From assembly GCF_010726085.1 (NCBI RefSeq), contig NZ_AP022560.1, positions 1,054,001-1,118,000 on the forward strand: a stretch of 64,000 bases of DNA, read 5' to 3'. Within the stretch, counting starts at the first letter, position 1. Every line of letters starts with the position of its first letter. Below the pieces are notes generated by a model. That model worked only from the letters and a program-made list of their open reading frames with translations, searched no databases and was not told the origin of the DNA. A program made the position numbers and the translations under genes. Shown here in pieces: positions 43,201 through 53,122 of this stretch. The DNA comes from Mycolicibacterium moriokaense. GTDB taxonomy: Bacteria; Actinomycetota; Actinomycetes; Mycobacteriales; Mycobacteriaceae.

Positions 43201-43979
43201 GCTGGGCCAGCGAGGGGAGTGAACTCGCCCCGCTCAACGCCGAGGCAGCCCCAACCTGGCTCAAACCGCTGGTCGACAACGCCAAGGACATCAAGCGCGC
43301 CTATCGCCGGCGCGTGTCGCCCGAGGTGCTGGCGATGCTGACCGCGGCGAACAAGAAGGCCGCCGTCGCCGGAGAACGGCGAGACGCCGCGGTGCTGGTG
43401 TTGTTCTCAGGTCCGCCCGAGCCCGAGTCCGGGAGCGGGCTTGCCGAGGCCGACCTGCTGGTGACGGTGCGCGCGTCCACCCTGCGCCATCACGCCGGAC
43501 AGGCCGCCTTCCCAGGTGGGGCGGCCGATCCGGGCGATGTCGACCCTGTGCACACCGCGCTGCGAGAGGCCAACGAGGAGACCGGCATCGACGTGGGCCG
43601 GCTGCAGCCGCTGACCACGCTCGAGCGGATGTTCATCCCGCCGTCTGGTTTCCACGTGGTGCCGGTACTGGCGTATTCGCCCGACCCGGGGCCGGTGACA
43701 GTGGTCGACGAATCCGAGACGGCGGTCGTCGCCCGTGTCCCGCTACGCGCGTTCGTCAACCCTGAGAACCGAATCATGGTGTACCGCAAGGAAAATGCGC
43801 GTCGCAGCGCCGGCCCGGCTTTCCTGCTCAACGAAATGCTGGTGTGGGGATTCACCGGACAGGTGGTCTCGGCGATGCTCGACGTCGCCGGCTGGGCGCA
43901 GCCGTGGAACACCGACGACGTCCGCGAACTCGAGGACGCGATGGCTCTGGTCAGACGCGGCGGCGACCCTGCCGGTTAG
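43197..43979 (+). CDS. NUDIX hydrolase, CoA pyrophosphatase type
   Basis: Protein of 260 residues. The NUDIX region reads [20 protein letters not shown], then ANEETGI, and is preceded by the STLRHHAGQ segment that marks the NudL/CoA-pyrophosphatase subgroup. The canonical first Glu of the NUDIX box is Val here, as the spacing to REANEETGI shows, while the REx2EE core is intact. GTG 43197 overlaps the tlpA-like stop; marP follows after 13 bases. Corresponds to Rv3672c by order. Confidence 0.9.
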   Translation: MSWASEGSELAPLNAEAAPTWLKPLVDNAKDIKRAYRRRVSPEVLAMLTAANKKAAVAGERRDAAVLVLFSGPPEPESGSGLAEADLLVTVRASTLRHHAGQAAFPGGAADPGDVDPVHTALREANEETGIDVGRLQPLTTLERMFIPPSGFHVVPVLAYSPDPGPVTVVDESETAVVARVPLRAFVNPENRIMVYRKENARRSAGPAFLLNEMLVWGFTGQVVSAMLDVAGWAQPWNTDDVRELEDAMALVRRGGDPAG

Positions 43980-43992
43980 GGTAGGCCCAACC

Positions 43993-45180
43993 ATGACATC
44001 GTCCCAGTGGCTCGACCTCGCCGTCCTCGCGGTCGCCTTCATCGCCGCTATCTCGGGCTGGCGCTCGGGTGCGCTGGGATCCCTGCTGTCCTTCGTCGGC
44101 GTGGTGCTGGGTGCGGTGGCCGGTGTGCTGCTCGCGCCCCACGTCGTCGCCAACATCGAAGGACCCCGCACCAAGCTGTTCGTGACGTTGTTCCTGATCC
44201 TCGCCCTGGTGGTCGTCGGTGAGATCGCGGGCGTGGTGCTGGGCCGGGCGGTGCGCGGCGCCATCCGCAGCCCCGGCATGCGCACCCTGGATTCGACGAT
44301 CGGGGTGGCGCTGCAGATCGTCGCGGTGCTGGTCGCGGCGTGGATGCTGACCTATCCGCTGCAGACCTCCGATCAGCCCAACCTGGCCGCGGCCGTGCGC
44401 GGGTCGGTCGTGCTCAAGGAAGTCGACGACGTCGCACCGCCGTGGCTGAGGTCCGTGCCGCGACGGTTGTCGGCGCTGCTGGACACCTCCGGCCTGCCCG
44501 ACGTCTTGCAACCGTTCGGACGCACGCCGATCGTGGCCGTCGACGCACCCGATGCGGCGCTCGCCGCCGATCCCGTCGTCGCAGCGACGCGACCCAGCGT
44601 GGTGAAGATCCGTGGTGTCGCGCCCGGGTGCCAGAAAGTGCTCGAGGGCACCGGATTCGTCGTCGCGCCCAACCGGGTGATGTCGAATGCGCACGTGGTC
44701 GCCGGCGCCGAGAGCGCCACCGTCGAGGTCGACGGCAGGACGTACGACGCATACGTGGTGTCGTACGACCCGCAGGCCGACATCTCGATTCTCGACGTGC
44801 CGGGCCTCGACGCCGCGCCGCTGCAGTTCGCGCAGGGCGACGCACCGACCGGCACCGACGCCGTGGTGATGGGGTATCCCGGTGGCGGCGATTTCGCCGC
44901 CACCCCGGCTCGCATCCGGGAGACCATCGAACTCAACGGCCCCGACATCTACCGCAGCACCACCGTGACGCGTCAGGTGTACACCATCAGAGGCAGTGTG
45001 CGACAAGGCAATTCAGGCGGGCCGATGATCAACCGCGACGGCCAGGTCCTCGGTGTGGTGTTCGGCGCGGCGGTCGACGATGCCGACACCGGTTTCGTGC
45101 TGACCGGGGATGAGGTAGCGCGTCAGCTCGAGAAGCTGGGCAACACCGAACGTGTGGCGACGGGCGCCTGCGTCACCTAG
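43993..45180 (+). CDS. marP: Membrane serine protease MarP
   Basis: Periplasmic trypsin-like protease of 395 residues with four membrane helices in the first ~130 residues (CvpA-like). The catalytic triad is H234 (VMSNAHVVAG), D263 (PQADISILD) and S341 (GNSGGPMI), close to the positions recalled for M. tuberculosis (235/264/343). Cysteines in PGCQKVL and TGACVT could form the stabilising disulfide. MarP is needed for acid resistance by processing the peptidoglycan hydrolase RipA. The start at ATG 43993 fits the first helix; the frame upstream overlaps the NUDIX gene. Confidence 0.95.
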   Translation: MTSSQWLDLAVLAVAFIAAISGWRSGALGSLLSFVGVVLGAVAGVLLAPHVVANIEGPRTKLFVTLFLILALVVVGEIAGVVLGRAVRGAIRSPGMRTLDSTIGVALQIVAVLVAAWMLTYPLQTSDQPNLAAAVRGSVVLKEVDDVAPPWLRSVPRRLSALLDTSGLPDVLQPFGRTPIVAVDAPDAALAADPVVAATRPSVVKIRGVAPGCQKVLEGTGFVVAPNRVMSNAHVVAGAESATVEVDGRTYDAYVVSYDPQADISILDVPGLDAAPLQFAQGDAPTGTDAVVMGYPGGGDFAATPARIRETIELNGPDIYRSTTVTRQVYTIRGSVRQGNSGGPMINRDGQVLGVVFGAAVDDADTGFVLTGDEVARQLEKLGNTERVATGACVT

Positions 45181-46137
45181 TCACGCGCCGTACACCTGTG
45201 TGAGGAACCGCTGTAGCTGGGCGTTGACCGCCTCGGGCGCTTCCTCATGTGCGAAATGCCCTGCGCCGCCGATGGATACGTAGCGCCCGTGCGGAGCATA
45301 GTGCTGCGTGCGGATGACCGGGTCGGCAAGGACGTACGGGTCGGCGTCGCCACGCAGGTGCAGCACGGGAACGTTGATCGGACGTCGCATCGAGCGCATG
45401 AACCGACGACCCTCGCCGCGGAATTGGCTACGGACCGCCCAGCGCTGGTATTCGAGTGCCGAGTGCGCCGCCGACGGAATCTGGACCGCGCGGCGCATAT
45501 GCGCGATCGTCTCGGAGAAGTCTTCGGAGGCCATCCATTTCGCGCTCGCCCGACTGCGAACCAATCGCTCCAGCTCGGCACCGCCGTGGCGCGTCAACGC
45601 ACGTTCTGGCCACATCGGTACCTGGTAGCGCAGCATCCACGGCAGCAGCGCCCGGCCCTGGTCACGTCTGGTCAGCGCAGAGGCACGCAGCGCGTTCGGA
45701 TGCGGGGAGCTGACGAGGGCGATCGCTTGCACCGCCCGCGGATGCAGCACTGCCGTCGCCCAACAGACCAGTCCGCCATCGGCGTGTCCCACCAGCGTCG
45801 CGGTCTTGTGGCCGAGCGCGCGTACCAGCCCGGCGGTGTCGCCGGCCAGGGTCCAGCCGTCGTAACCGCGGGGCGGTTTGTCGCTGCCGCCGTAGCCGCG
45901 CAGGTCGACGGCCACCACGCGAGCTCCGGCCAACCCCCGCAGTTGGTGGCGCCACGACCACCAGAACGAACCGAATCCATGCAGCAGGATGACCAGCGGT
46001 CGCTGCGTCATCGGGATGGCAGCGTCCCGGGACTCCTGGTGGTCGGCTTCCACCACGTGAAATCGAATCCCGTTGGCGTGCACCTCGAGATGGCGCCACG
46101 GACCGTCGATGCGAACGACCGACGGGTCTGGCGGCAT
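45181..46137 (-). CDS. ephE: Epoxide hydrolase family protein EphE
   Basis: Alpha/beta hydrolase of 318 residues. Oxyanion motif LHGFGSFWWSW, nucleophile elbow LVGHADGGLV with Asp in place of Ser as in epoxide hydrolases, and the C-terminal GGAGHFAHEEAPEAV carrying the catalytic His. Convergent with marP with abutting stops. The ATG overlaps the stop of the upstream holin-like gene by one base. EphE name by synteny with Rv3670. Confidence 0.85.
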   Translation of the reverse strand: MPPDPSVVRIDGPWRHLEVHANGIRFHVVEADHQESRDAAIPMTQRPLVILLHGFGSFWWSWRHQLRGLAGARVVAVDLRGYGGSDKPPRGYDGWTLAGDTAGLVRALGHKTATLVGHADGGLVCWATAVLHPRAVQAIALVSSPHPNALRASALTRRDQGRALLPWMLRYQVPMWPERALTRHGGAELERLVRSRASAKWMASEDFSETIAHMRRAVQIPSAAHSALEYQRWAVRSQFRGEGRRFMRSMRRPINVPVLHLRGDADPYVLADPVIRTQHYAPHGRYVSIGGAGHFAHEEAPEAVNAQLQRFLTQVYGA

Positions 46138-46649
46138 TACCAGCCTGAGGGGTCAGAGGTCGACGCCGGCTTGGCGCCGTCGGTTGACTCGACGGCCACC
46201 GCCTTTTCGTGGCCGGGGGTCAGCGCCTCGGGCAGTTCCCTGACCGATTCGATCGTCTTCTGCGGACCCCTGATCCGGCGCACCTTGAGGTAGCCGAGCA
46301 GCGCGAAGATCGCCGTCACCACGACCATGACCCCGAACACGATCAGGAACGCCGCCCACCGCCAGAGCCAGGTGTCGAGCAGTTCGGCGGCGAAGAAGAA
46401 GAAGAAGAACGTGGAGTAGAACAGCACCACCAGCGCGAGGATGAAGTAGACGCTGCCGGTGAGGCCCTTCTTGACGTCACGCGTGATTTCGGCCTTGGCC
46501 AGTTCCACCTCGGCGCGGACCAGCGTGGACACCTGCGCGGTGGCGTCCTTGACGAGATCGCCGATGGACGGGTCGGGCTTGGGCGCATGCGGGTCGACCA
46601 GTGGTATCGAGGTCACGGTGGTCGGCACGCCATTCCTGCGATCACTCAC
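46137..46649 (-). CDS. Holin-superfamily III membrane protein (Rv3669-like)
   Basis: Membrane protein of about 170 residues. A cytoplasmic amphipathic region (LVKDATAQVSTLVRAEVELA) precedes two membrane helices, VYFILALVVLFYSTFFFFFF and WAAFLIVFGVMVVVTAIFAL, and a charged tail. This is the actinobacterial phage holin family / DUF1469 pattern. GTG 46649 was chosen because GGGAGG lies 8 bases upstream; ATG 46655 would be too close to it. Co-transcribed with ephE. Not a lysis gene. Confidence 0.8.
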   Translation of the reverse strand: MSDRRNGVPTTVTSIPLVDPHAPKPDPSIGDLVKDATAQVSTLVRAEVELAKAEITRDVKKGLTGSVYFILALVVLFYSTFFFFFFAAELLDTWLWRWAAFLIVFGVMVVVTAIFALLGYLKVRRIRGPQKTIESVRELPEALTPGHEKAVAVESTDGAKPASTSDPSGW

Positions 46650-46782
46650 TGACATTTCCTCCCGCATTGATCGGTCTGCGGTTCATGTTGCCATGTGGCG
46701 TGCCGCGAAACGATTCCGGCCGACGTTAGACTGACAAGGTCGAATGCAACGCAGGTCGGGGCCTGTCGAGGAGGTTTTCCGG

Positions 46783-47496
46783 TTGAGGAGCAGCGGCCGC
46801 TGCCTGCGGATTCCAGTGATCATCGCGGCCTTGTTCGCGGTGCTGTTGCCGACGTCCGCGACCGCGCACGCTCAGGAGCCCGTCACGCTGGGCGGTGGCT
46901 CGGGTCTGGTCGTCAACGGTGAGACGTTGTGCACGCTGACCACCATCGGCTACGACAATCGCGGAAATCTGGTCGGGTTCACGTCGGCGCACTGCGGCGG
47001 CCCAGGCGCGAAGGTGGCTGCCGAGCGGGCGGAGAACGCCGGGGTGCTCGGCACGATGGTCGCGGGTAACGACGCCCTCGATTACGCGGTCATTCAGTTC
47101 GACCCGCAGAAGGTGCGGCCCGTCAACAACATCGACGGATTCCAGATCGACGGACTCGGTCCCGACCCCGTCCCGGGCGATATCGCGTGCAAATTGGGCC
47201 GCACCACAGGTTACTCCTGTGGTGTCACGTGGGGTCCCGGCGAGGAACCCGGCACCTTCATCAACCAGGTGTGCGGTCAGCCGGGTGACTCCGGCGCGCC
47301 GGTGACCGTCAACAACCGGCTGGTGGGCATGATCCACGGGGCGTTCTCAGAAAAACTGCCCACGTGCATCATCAAGTACATTCCGCTGCACACGCCCGCG
47401 GTGAACATATCGTTCAACACGCAGCTGGCCGATATCGTCGCCAAGAACCGGCCGGGGTCGGGCTTCGTCCCGATCGGCGCCGCCCCGGCCGCCTGA
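46783..47496 (+). CDS. Secreted chymotrypsin-like serine protease (Rv3668c-like)
   Basis: Secreted S1-family protease of 237 residues. The signal peptide IPVIIAALFAVLLPTSATAHAQ is followed by the triad: His in FTSAHCGGP, Asp in ALDYAVIQF and Ser in CGQPGDSGAPV (the alpha-lytic protease type). Cys pairs flank the sites. TTG 46783 has GAGGAGG 8 bases upstream, better than ATG 46744, and gives a short signal-peptide n-region. Its TGA directly abuts the acs stop. Confidence 0.85.
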   Translation: MRSSGRCLRIPVIIAALFAVLLPTSATAHAQEPVTLGGGSGLVVNGETLCTLTTIGYDNRGNLVGFTSAHCGGPGAKVAAERAENAGVLGTMVAGNDALDYAVIQFDPQKVRPVNNIDGFQIDGLGPDPVPGDIACKLGRTTGYSCGVTWGPGEEPGTFINQVCGQPGDSGAPVTVNNRLVGMIHGAFSEKLPTCIIKYIPLHTPAVNISFNTQLADIVAKNRPGSGFVPIGAAPAA

Positions 47497-49458
<1,962 letters not shown>

Positions 49459-49584
49459 GTCTGTGAGCGTAGTCACCGATGTTGATGATCAGGGCATCAA
49501 GTCACAGGGAGCTCCGCGGGCGGCGCATCGGGCGCGCCGAACGTCATGGCTGACGGGTCCAGCGGTCGGCTAGCGTGGGCTGCC

Positions 49585-50367
49585 GTGACTGCCGTCGACC
49601 CGTTGGCCCCGCTGGCCGAGCTGCCTGGAGTGGCCGATGCGAGCGCGGAGGTCGGCGAGGCGCTGGGACGCGCGCACCGGCACCGCGCCAACTTACGGGG
49701 ATGGCCGGCGAACGCCGCCGAGGCCGCATTGCGGGCGGCGCGGGCGTCCTCGGTCTTGGACGGCGGTTCGCTGCAGTTGTCCGAGGAGGGCCCGGACCCC
49801 ATCCTCGCCGGTGCCCTGCGGGTATCGGAAGCGCTCGAGGGCGGTGCGACGTCTCTGGTCGGCGTCTGGCAACGCGCCCCATTGCAAGCCATCGCGAAGC
49901 TGCACGCGTTGGCGGCGGCCGATATCGCAGACGACGATCACCTCGGCAGGCCGCGTACGGATCCCGACGTCGGCCGTCGCCTGGAATTACTGGCTGACAT
50001 CGTGACCGGTGGCACCCGGGTCCCCGCGCCGGTGCTCGCCGCCGTCGTGCACGGGGAACTCCTGACGCTGGCCCCCTTCGGCAGCGCCGACGGAGTGGTG
50101 GCGCGGGCGGTCGGGCGGCTGGTCACGATCGCCAGCGGGCTGGATCCGCACGGCCTCGGCGTTCCTGAGGTGTATTGGATGCGCCAGTCAGGCGACTACC
50201 GGGCCGCCGCGCGGGGCTTCGCGTCCGGGACGCCCGACGGCCTCACCGCCTGGTTGCTGATGACTTGCCAGGGGCTGCGCGCCGGCGCGCGAGAGGCGCT
50301 CGCGATCGCCGCGGGCAGCGTGGGGGAGAGCGTCCAGCAAAGTAAAGCGGGCGACGTTCCGAACTAA
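49585..50367 (+). CDS. Conserved actinobacterial protein (Rv3662c-like)
   Basis: Protein of 260 residues, mostly helical: ANLRGWPANAAEAALRAARA, SSVLDGGSLQLSEEGPDPIL, and later APVLAAVVHGELLTLAPFGS. It corresponds by position to Rv3662c, often annotated as an oxidoreductase without visible cofactor motif; some similarity to Fic-like folds (HGELLTLAPFGSADG) is suggestive only. GTG 49585 is preceded by TAGCGT, compatible with a leaderless start. The permease genes between Rv3662c and acs in M. tuberculosis are absent. Its stop lies in the loop of the Ms1 terminator. Confidence 0.75.
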   Translation: MTAVDPLAPLAELPGVADASAEVGEALGRAHRHRANLRGWPANAAEAALRAARASSVLDGGSLQLSEEGPDPILAGALRVSEALEGGATSLVGVWQRAPLQAIAKLHALAAADIADDDHLGRPRTDPDVGRRLELLADIVTGGTRVPAPVLAAVVHGELLTLAPFGSADGVVARAVGRLVTIASGLDPHGLGVPEVYWMRQSGDYRAAARGFASGTPDGLTAWLLMTCQGLRAGAREALAIAAGSVGESVQQSKAGDVPN

Positions 50368-50641
50368 TTCGGCTCGCCGCCCGCTAGCACGGATACCGGT
50401 TACCATGCGTGCTCCGGTGGGTTGCGTGGGTGGCCTCGGCGTCTTGTCGATGCGCTTCAACTGCAACCCCACCCAAGGGGCCGTCGTGGCCGTCCGCTAT
50501 CGCAACTACGCAGGCCCGCAACACTTTTGCCTATTCCGCGGCATGTGCTCCGCGTGGGTGCCGGGATCCGTGCTGGGGAGCCTGGTTCGGGAGATCCGAG
50601 CCTTCTCTTCCGGCTCGGTCTTGGCCTAACCAAGCTTCCGT
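50339..50641 (-). ncRNA. ms1: Ms1/MTS2823-type small RNA
   Basis: About 300 nt of non-coding RNA predicted on the minus strand between convergent Rv3662c-like and Rv3661-like genes, the position of MTS2823/Ms1 in mycobacteria. It has its own promoter (TTGATG, 17-base spacer, TACAAA) and ends in a strong two-step hairpin (50346-50385) followed by TTTACTTT. No plausible ORF is present. Ms1 binds RNA polymerase core and accumulates in stationary phase (known for the family). Ends are estimated to within a few bases. Confidence 0.8.
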
Positions 50642-50647
50642 GCCTCC

Positions 50648-50676
50648 TTTGTACTCCGTGACCGCGGTCACATCAA
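50648..50676 (-). promoter_or_regulatory. Ms1 promoter with palindromic spacer
   Basis: Minus-strand -35 TTGATG (50671-50676) and -10 TACAAA (50648-50653), spacing exactly 17. The spacer contains the perfect 12-bp palindrome TGACCGCGGTCA (50659-50670), which could be an operator. Confidence 0.65.
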
Positions 50677-50717
50677 GGGGCAAATCCGCTGCGACTCCAG
50701 ATCGTTACGCCTACGAC

Positions 50718-51575
50718 TCAGAAGGCGAAGCGACGTAACAACGAGTAGGTCAACGCACCTGCAGCCAGGGCACTCACGCCGACCGCGGCTGTCGTAGCCA
50801 TCGCCGCCCCGGAGGGCGCCGGGATGCGATCGCGCAAAGACACCGGCCGTGAGAACGTCAGTACCGGCCAGCCGCGGGCCGCGGCTTCTTTGCGCAACGC
50901 ACGATCCGGGTTTACCACGGTCGGATGCCCGACCACCTCGAGCATGGGTATGTCGGTGATCGAATCGGAGTACGCATAGCAGTGCTCGAGTGCATATCCC
51001 TCACGGGCGGCGAGTTCGCGGATAGCCTCCGCCTTGCCCTCCCCGTAGCAGTAGAAGGCGATCTCTCCGGTGTACTTGCCATCCTCGACGACCATCCGGG
51101 TGGCCATCGCGTGAGTGGCGCCGAGCGCACGGGCGATCGGAGCGACAATCTCCTCACCAGAGGCGGAAACCACAACCACATCGCGGCCGCACAGCTTGTG
51201 GTCGGCGATGAGTTCGGCGGCCTCGGCGAAGACCAGTGGGTTGACGATGTCGTGCAGCGTCTCGCCGACGATCGACTTCACCTGTTCGACGTCCCACCCG
51301 GTGCACATGTTGGTCAGGTACGAGCGCATCCGGTCCATCTGATCGTGATCCGCACCCGACATGAGGAAGAGGAATTGCGCGTAGGCGGACTTCAAGACAG
51401 TGCGCCGAGTGATTAGCCCTTGATCGAAGAAAGGTTTGCTGAAAGCAAGGGTGCTCGATTTGGCGATGACCGTTTTATCAAGATCGAAGAAGGCGGCGGT
51501 GCGGACCGGGCCAGGGGGCGAAGCCATTGTTTGCCGAGCACTGGAATCTGCTGCCCCGGGGTGCGGTGCGTCCAC
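50718..51575 (-). CDS. HAD-family phosphatase (Rv3661-like)
   Basis: HAD-superfamily hydrolase of the SerB/PHOSPHO type, 285 residues. Motif I AAFFDLDKTVI, motif II VVVVSASGEE, and motif IV YAYSDSITDIPML are intact. A hydrophobic C-terminus (MATTAAVGVSALAAGALTYS) is a likely membrane anchor. GTG 51575 was chosen because TATGCT precedes it by 6 bases (leaderless) and the length fits the recalled Rv3661 (287 residues); the frame extends to 51707 without support. Flanked by two small RNAs. Confidence 0.85.
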   Translation of the reverse strand: MDAPHPGAADSSARQTMASPPGPVRTAAFFDLDKTVIAKSSTLAFSKPFFDQGLITRRTVLKSAYAQFLFLMSGADHDQMDRMRSYLTNMCTGWDVEQVKSIVGETLHDIVNPLVFAEAAELIADHKLCGRDVVVVSASGEEIVAPIARALGATHAMATRMVVEDGKYTGEIAFYCYGEGKAEAIRELAAREGYALEHCYAYSDSITDIPMLEVVGHPTVVNPDRALRKEAAARGWPVLTFSRPVSLRDRIPAPSGAAMATTAAVGVSALAAGALTYSLLRRFAF

Positions 51576-51734
51576 GCAACCAGCATAGGGGCGGTGGTCC
51601 GAGGCAAGGCGAGAGAGTGTACGAAATGACAGTGCACGACAGGTGTCGGTGGCTGCATTTTTCCTGCTCCGGCGGTGCTTTGCATCACACGCACGACTTG
51701 CGCCCATCCGTGGCCGCGTGTGTATAGTGAGTGT

Positions 51735-51832
51735 TACTCGGCCTGTGCCGGGTGTGCATCAGCCCGACCCCCCGGGGCTGATACACGACGACCTCCGCCT
51801 CCTCCCCCCCTGGCGGGGGTCGTCCCTTTTTT
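51735..51832 (+). ncRNA. 6C / B11-type small RNA
   Basis: About 98 nt on the plus strand, between the Rv3661-like and ssd genes, where sRNA B11 lies in M. tuberculosis. Two stem-loops with C-runs: stem 51758-51765/51775-51782 with a loop holding six C, and stem 51787-51799/51812-51824 (with a small bulge) with seven C, followed by TTTTTT. A -10 TATAGT at 51723-51728 precedes it. 6C RNAs pair with G-rich ribosome sites to repress translation (known for the family). Confidence 0.85.
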
Positions 51833-52048
51833 CGGGACCATTCTTCGTCCGTCGGATATGTCCTTTCCTTTCCTCGCCGCACGCGTGCGCGACAACGATT
51901 CGCCTTTCGGATAGGTGATGGGGCGCGCGGTAGTTGCGGAATGTGATTTTCGCGATGCGCACCACTCATCCATCCCCACATTCGAGTTCATCCACAGACC
52001 GCGCGGTGACGATGGCGCGGTGTCGGCGCGGCACCGCATGGTGGGCGC

Positions 52049-53122
52049 ATGGGAGCCACCGCCGGAATTCTCGCCCTTATCGGCGACCCCGACCTGCGTG
52101 ACGATGTCGATCGCATCAGCGCCGCGGCGGGCGTCCAGGTTGTGCACGCCAGCGAGCCGTCCGGCCGCAGTGCGTGGACGGGGGCGGGCGCCGTGCTGCT
52201 CGATCGCGAGGCGGCCCACCGCTGTGCGCGCAGGGGCTTGCCGCGACGCGGACGAGTCATCCTGCTGACTCAGGCGCAGCCCGGCTCGGCCGAGTTCCAG
52301 GCAGCCATCGCGGTCGGCGCACAACACGTCCTCGTCCTGCCGGCCCACGAAGGCGAGTTGATGGCGGAGCTGTCGGAGGCGGCCGAAGACGCTCTGAGCG
52401 ACGGTCGCCGGGGTCCGGTGGTCGCGGTTCTCGCCGGACGAGGCGGGGCGGGCGCTTCGGTGTTCGCGGCGGCGCTGGCCCAGAAGGCGTCCGACGCGAC
52501 TGACGCCTTACTCATCGACGCCGACCCGTGGAGCGGTGGCATCGATCTGCTGCTGGGTATTGAGGCCGACCCAGGGCTCCGCTGGCACGATCTGACGCTG
52601 CAGGGCGGACGGCTGCACTACGCGGCGCTGCGTGACTCCCTGCCGCGGCACCGGGGCGTCTCCGTGCTCTCGGGTGGGCGGGGCGACGGGGGTATCGAAG
52701 CGGCGCCGTTGGGTGCCGTGATCGATGCCGGCAGTCGCGGCGGTGCGACGGTCGTATGCGACGTGCCAAGGGCCGCGACCCCGGCGACCGAGACTGCTCT
52801 CGAATCGGCGGATCTCGTCATCGTCGTGACGCCTGCGGACGTGCGCTCCTGCGCTGCGACCGAGGGGGTCGCGCGGTGGGTGTCGACCGTCAATCCGAAC
52901 GTGGGCGTCGTCGTCCGAGGGCCGGCACCAGGTGGGTTGAGGTCACGCGACGTCGCGGCGATCGTGGGGCTTCCGCTCCTTGCCGCGATGCGACCGCAGC
53001 CGGGTATCGCAGCGGCGCTGGACCGGGGTGGTCTGCAACTGTCGCGCAGGTCCCCACTTGCGACCGCCGCCCGTCGGGTGATGGCGGTCCTGCAGCAGCA
53101 TCCGGCGGCAGGCGCGGCATGA
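52049..53122 (+). CDS. ssd: CpaE/Ssd-like septum-site protein (Rv3660c-like)
   Basis: MinD/CpaE-like protein of 357 residues: a receiver-like N-terminal domain (GILALIGDPDLRDDVDRISA) and a P-loop domain starting VAVLAGRGGAGASVFAAALA. The deviant Walker A lacks the Lys pair (RGGAGAS instead of KGGVGKS), as recalled for Rv3660c, so ATP hydrolysis may be lost. DADPWSGGIDLLLGIE and VVCDVPR follow. First gene of the Tad operon; its stop overlaps tadA. In M. tuberculosis Ssd affects septation and stress response. Confidence 0.85.
   Translation: MGATAGILALIGDPDLRDDVDRISAAAGVQVVHASEPSGRSAWTGAGAVLLDREAAHRCARRGLPRRGRVILLTQAQPGSAEFQAAIAVGAQHVLVLPAHEGELMAELSEAAEDALSDGRRGPVVAVLAGRGGAGASVFAAALAQKASDATDALLIDADPWSGGIDLLLGIEADPGLRWHDLTLQGGRLHYAALRDSLPRHRGVSVLSGGRGDGGIEAAPLGAVIDAGSRGGATVVCDVPRAATPATETALESADLVIVVTPADVRSCAATEGVARWVSTVNPNVGVVVRGPAPGGLRSRDVAAIVGLPLLAAMRPQPGIAAALDRGGLQLSRRSPLATAARRVMAVLQQHPAAGAA

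Noticed and set aside
46137-46649. Holin-family protein as a prophage lysis gene
   Set aside because: The gene is in the conserved core next to ephE and marP; the holin-superfamily III name reflects fold only.
50405-50629. 74-codon ORF between Rv3662c-like and Rv3661-like genes
   Set aside because: Antisense to the Ms1-type RNA; no ribosome site or coding pattern.
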